Below the pieces are notes generated by a model that worked only from the letters and a program-made list of their open reading frames with translations, searched no databases and was not told the DNA's origin. From Candidatus Hermodarchaeota archaeon (GTDB lineage Archaea; Asgardarchaeota; Hermodarchaeia; Hermodarchaeales; Hermodarchaeaceae): a stretch of 7,767 bases of DNA. The position numbers and the translations under genes are program-made. Positions 6,501-7,767 of the stretch are shown one piece after another. The stretch lies in assembly GCA_016839995.1 (NCBI GenBank), contig JAEOTD010000007.1, positions 1-7,767 on the forward strand, given 5' to 3'. Each line of letters starts with the position of its first letter. Positions within the stretch are counted from its first letter, which is position 1.

Positions 6501-6505
6501 AAATG

Positions 6506-7723
6506 ATGTCCAGAAACATCGCTGTTACAAAAGCGTTCACGCGTCCCATTGAGGAGCAATCACTAGAGATTGTTGAACGCAAAGGGAAAGGCCACCCAGA
6601 TACACTTCTAGATGCTGTGGTTGAGAATGTAGGTGTTAAACTATGCAATTACTACATCAATAATTTTGGTGGTATTCTACACCATAATGTCGATAAGGGG
6701 TCAATAGCCGGAGGGCGCGCCCAAGTAAGATTTGGGGGTGGAGAGTTACTTGATCCACTTTACATCTGTGTTGTTGGTCGTGCAACTACTGAAGTGTTCA
6801 AAGATAATGATTTGGTCCGGATTCCACTTGGCACGTTAACCCTTGAATCGATGAAAAACACCTTGAAGGAAACAATGCGCTTTCTAGATCCAACTGAACA
6901 AGTGTTAATGGATTATAAAATTAAATCAGGTTCAATTGATTTGACACACGTTTTTGACCATTCAGTCGGTGATATTCCACGGGCAAATGACACCAGTTTT
7001 GGTGTGGCGTTTGCACCCTTTTCGGAAACAGAAACCCTTGTTTTTGATACGGAACAGCTTCTAAATTCGGATGCATTCAAGAAGAAACATCCCGAAGTTG
7101 GAGAAGATGTGAAAATTATGGGCTTGCGAACTAATAACGACATCAAACTAACGGTCGCTGCTGCGATGATAGCACATCTAATTCCGGATGCTGATCATTA
7201 TCAAAGTGTATTAGAGGATGTAAAAAATGCGGTGCTTGATCAGGCAAAGAAAATCACTGACCGAGACGTTAGTGCAGTTGTGAATTCTGCGGACGACCCC
7301 AAACGAGGGATGTATTACCTGACAATTACAGGAACATCTGCAGAGATGGGAGACGATGCGGGGGTAGGGCGAGGAAATCGTGCAAATGGATTGATTACTC
7401 CTTGTCGACCCATGAGTCTTGAAGCGACGGCTGGCAAGAATCCACAAAATCACGTTGGAAAAATCTACAACGTCTTGGCTCAACGTATTTCTGACCGTGT
7501 TATTGCAGAGGAACCCAAAGTCAGAGAAATTGCTGTTAAAATTTTAACCCGAATTGGTTATCCAATTGACCAACCTTTAATCGCCGCAACAGAAATTATT
7601 CCAGATGAACAGGCCTCTTGGAGTGCAGTAGAAAAAAGTGTCAAAGCGATTGTTGATGCAGAACTCGAAGATGTCTGCTCGATTCAACAGCTCATCATAG
7701 ACGGTAAAGCACGGCTATTCTAG
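6506..7723 (+). CDS. mat: archaeal S-adenosylmethionine synthetase (methionine adenosyltransferase)
   Basis: This 405-aa cytoplasmic enzyme makes S-adenosylmethionine from methionine and ATP, releasing phosphate and pyrophosphate. It supplies the methyl donor for nucleic acid, protein and lipid methylation. It belongs to the archaeal AdoMet synthetase family, which is highly diverged from the bacterial/eukaryotic MetK type. Landmarks are IVERKGKGHPD (GHPD at residues 29-32), GGRAQVRFGGGEL, DTSFGVAFAPFSETE, and the strongly conserved block GDDAGVGRGNRANGLITP (from G282) followed by CRPMSLEATAGKNP and HVGKIYN (316-322). The length fits the family norm of about 400 residues, so the gene is complete. 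The frame is open to a GTG at 6497, but that codon lies within the ribosome binding site; ATG 6506 (MSRNIAV) agrees with known family N-termini. The gene is divergent from the two-gene unknown unit and has a palindrome upstream of its promoter. No terminator is visible in the 44 bases after it. Confidence 0.95.
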   Translation: MSRNIAVTKAFTRPIEEQSLEIVERKGKGHPDTLLDAVVENVGVKLCNYYINNFGGILHHNVDKGSIAGGRAQVRFGGGELLDPLYICVVGRATTEVFKDNDLVRIPLGTLTLESMKNTLKETMRFLDPTEQVLMDYKIKSGSIDLTHVFDHSVGDIPRANDTSFGVAFAPFSETETLVFDTEQLLNSDAFKKKHPEVGEDVKIMGLRTNNDIKLTVAAAMIAHLIPDADHYQSVLEDVKNAVLDQAKKITDRDVSAVVNSADDPKRGMYYLTITGTSAEMGDDAGVGRGNRANGLITPCRPMSLEATAGKNPQNHVGKIYNVLAQRISDRVIAEEPKVREIAVKILTRIGYPIDQPLIAATEIIPDEQASWSAVEKSVKAIVDAELEDVCSIQQLIIDGKARLF

Positions 7724-7767
7724 CTGAAAATACCAAAACTATCATTGGCTCTCTACAAGGCAAGGTA

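Noticed and set aside
6497..6505. GTG 6497 or ATG 6503 as start of the S-adenosylmethionine synthetase
   Set aside because: GTG 6497 lies inside the AAGGTGA ribosome binding site, and ATG 6503 is only 2 nt from it. ATG 6506 has normal spacing and fits family N-termini.
6481..6552. 23-codon frame starting at ATG 6481 overlapping the synthetase start
   Set aside because: The likely transcription start near 6490 is downstream of this ATG, and there is no ribosome binding site, so it is probably not translated.
1..7767. CRISPR arrays, insertion sequences, tRNA or rRNA genes
   Set aside because: No regularly spaced direct repeats, transposase motifs, terminal repeats or tRNA-like cloverleaf sequence were found on reading the intergenic regions.
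7724..7767. Terminator or new gene after the synthetase
   Set aside because: The 44 bases contain no T-run, hairpin or supported reading frame.

Overview
The window looks archaeal, most likely from an Asgard-type (possibly Thorarchaeia-like) or related archaeon. Three things point that way. There is an archaeal-type S-adenosylmethionine synthetase (GHPD and GRGNRANG motifs, about 405 aa). There is an Rpn11-like JAMM/MPN+ protease, a family typical of archaea with ubiquitin-like systems. There is also a stand-alone Roadblock/LC7 protein with a long acidic tail. TATA-box-like promoters and GGTGA/GAGG ribosome binding sites agree with archaea. The lineage within archaea is an inference.

Layout, left to right. 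Positions 1-158 hold the end of an upstream unit (a T-run that may be a terminator) and the promoter of a Roadblock/LC7 gene (159-866, +). This gene converges on a JAMM protease gene with a C-terminal membrane anchor (932-1624, -, GTG start). From a short divergent promoter region of about 90 bp, a large Ski2/Hel308-like superfamily 2 helicase with two cysteine clusters runs rightward (1714-4293, +). Its stop codon overlaps by 4 bp the stop codon of a convergent two-gene unit on the minus strand. That unit encodes a 403-aa helical, acidic protein (5096-6307) followed 29 bp later by a 258-aa protein (4290-5066). I recognise neither. A 198-bp divergent intergenic region separates this unit from the S-adenosylmethionine synthetase gene (6506-7723, +). 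It contains a perfect 11+1+11 bp palindrome at 6418-6440, between the two likely promoters. The last 44 bases show nothing.

How the genes might work together: apart from the likely two-gene minus-strand operon, the genes are mostly in single transcription units and need not share a pathway. No ubiquitin-like protein, E1, E2 or small GTPase is present here, so partners of the JAMM and Roadblock proteins must lie elsewhere. The best leads for something undescribed are the tail-anchored Rpn11-like protease, the two-gene unit of unknown function, and the palindrome next to the S-adenosylmethionine synthetase promoter. I found no CRISPR array, mobile element, tRNA or rRNA.
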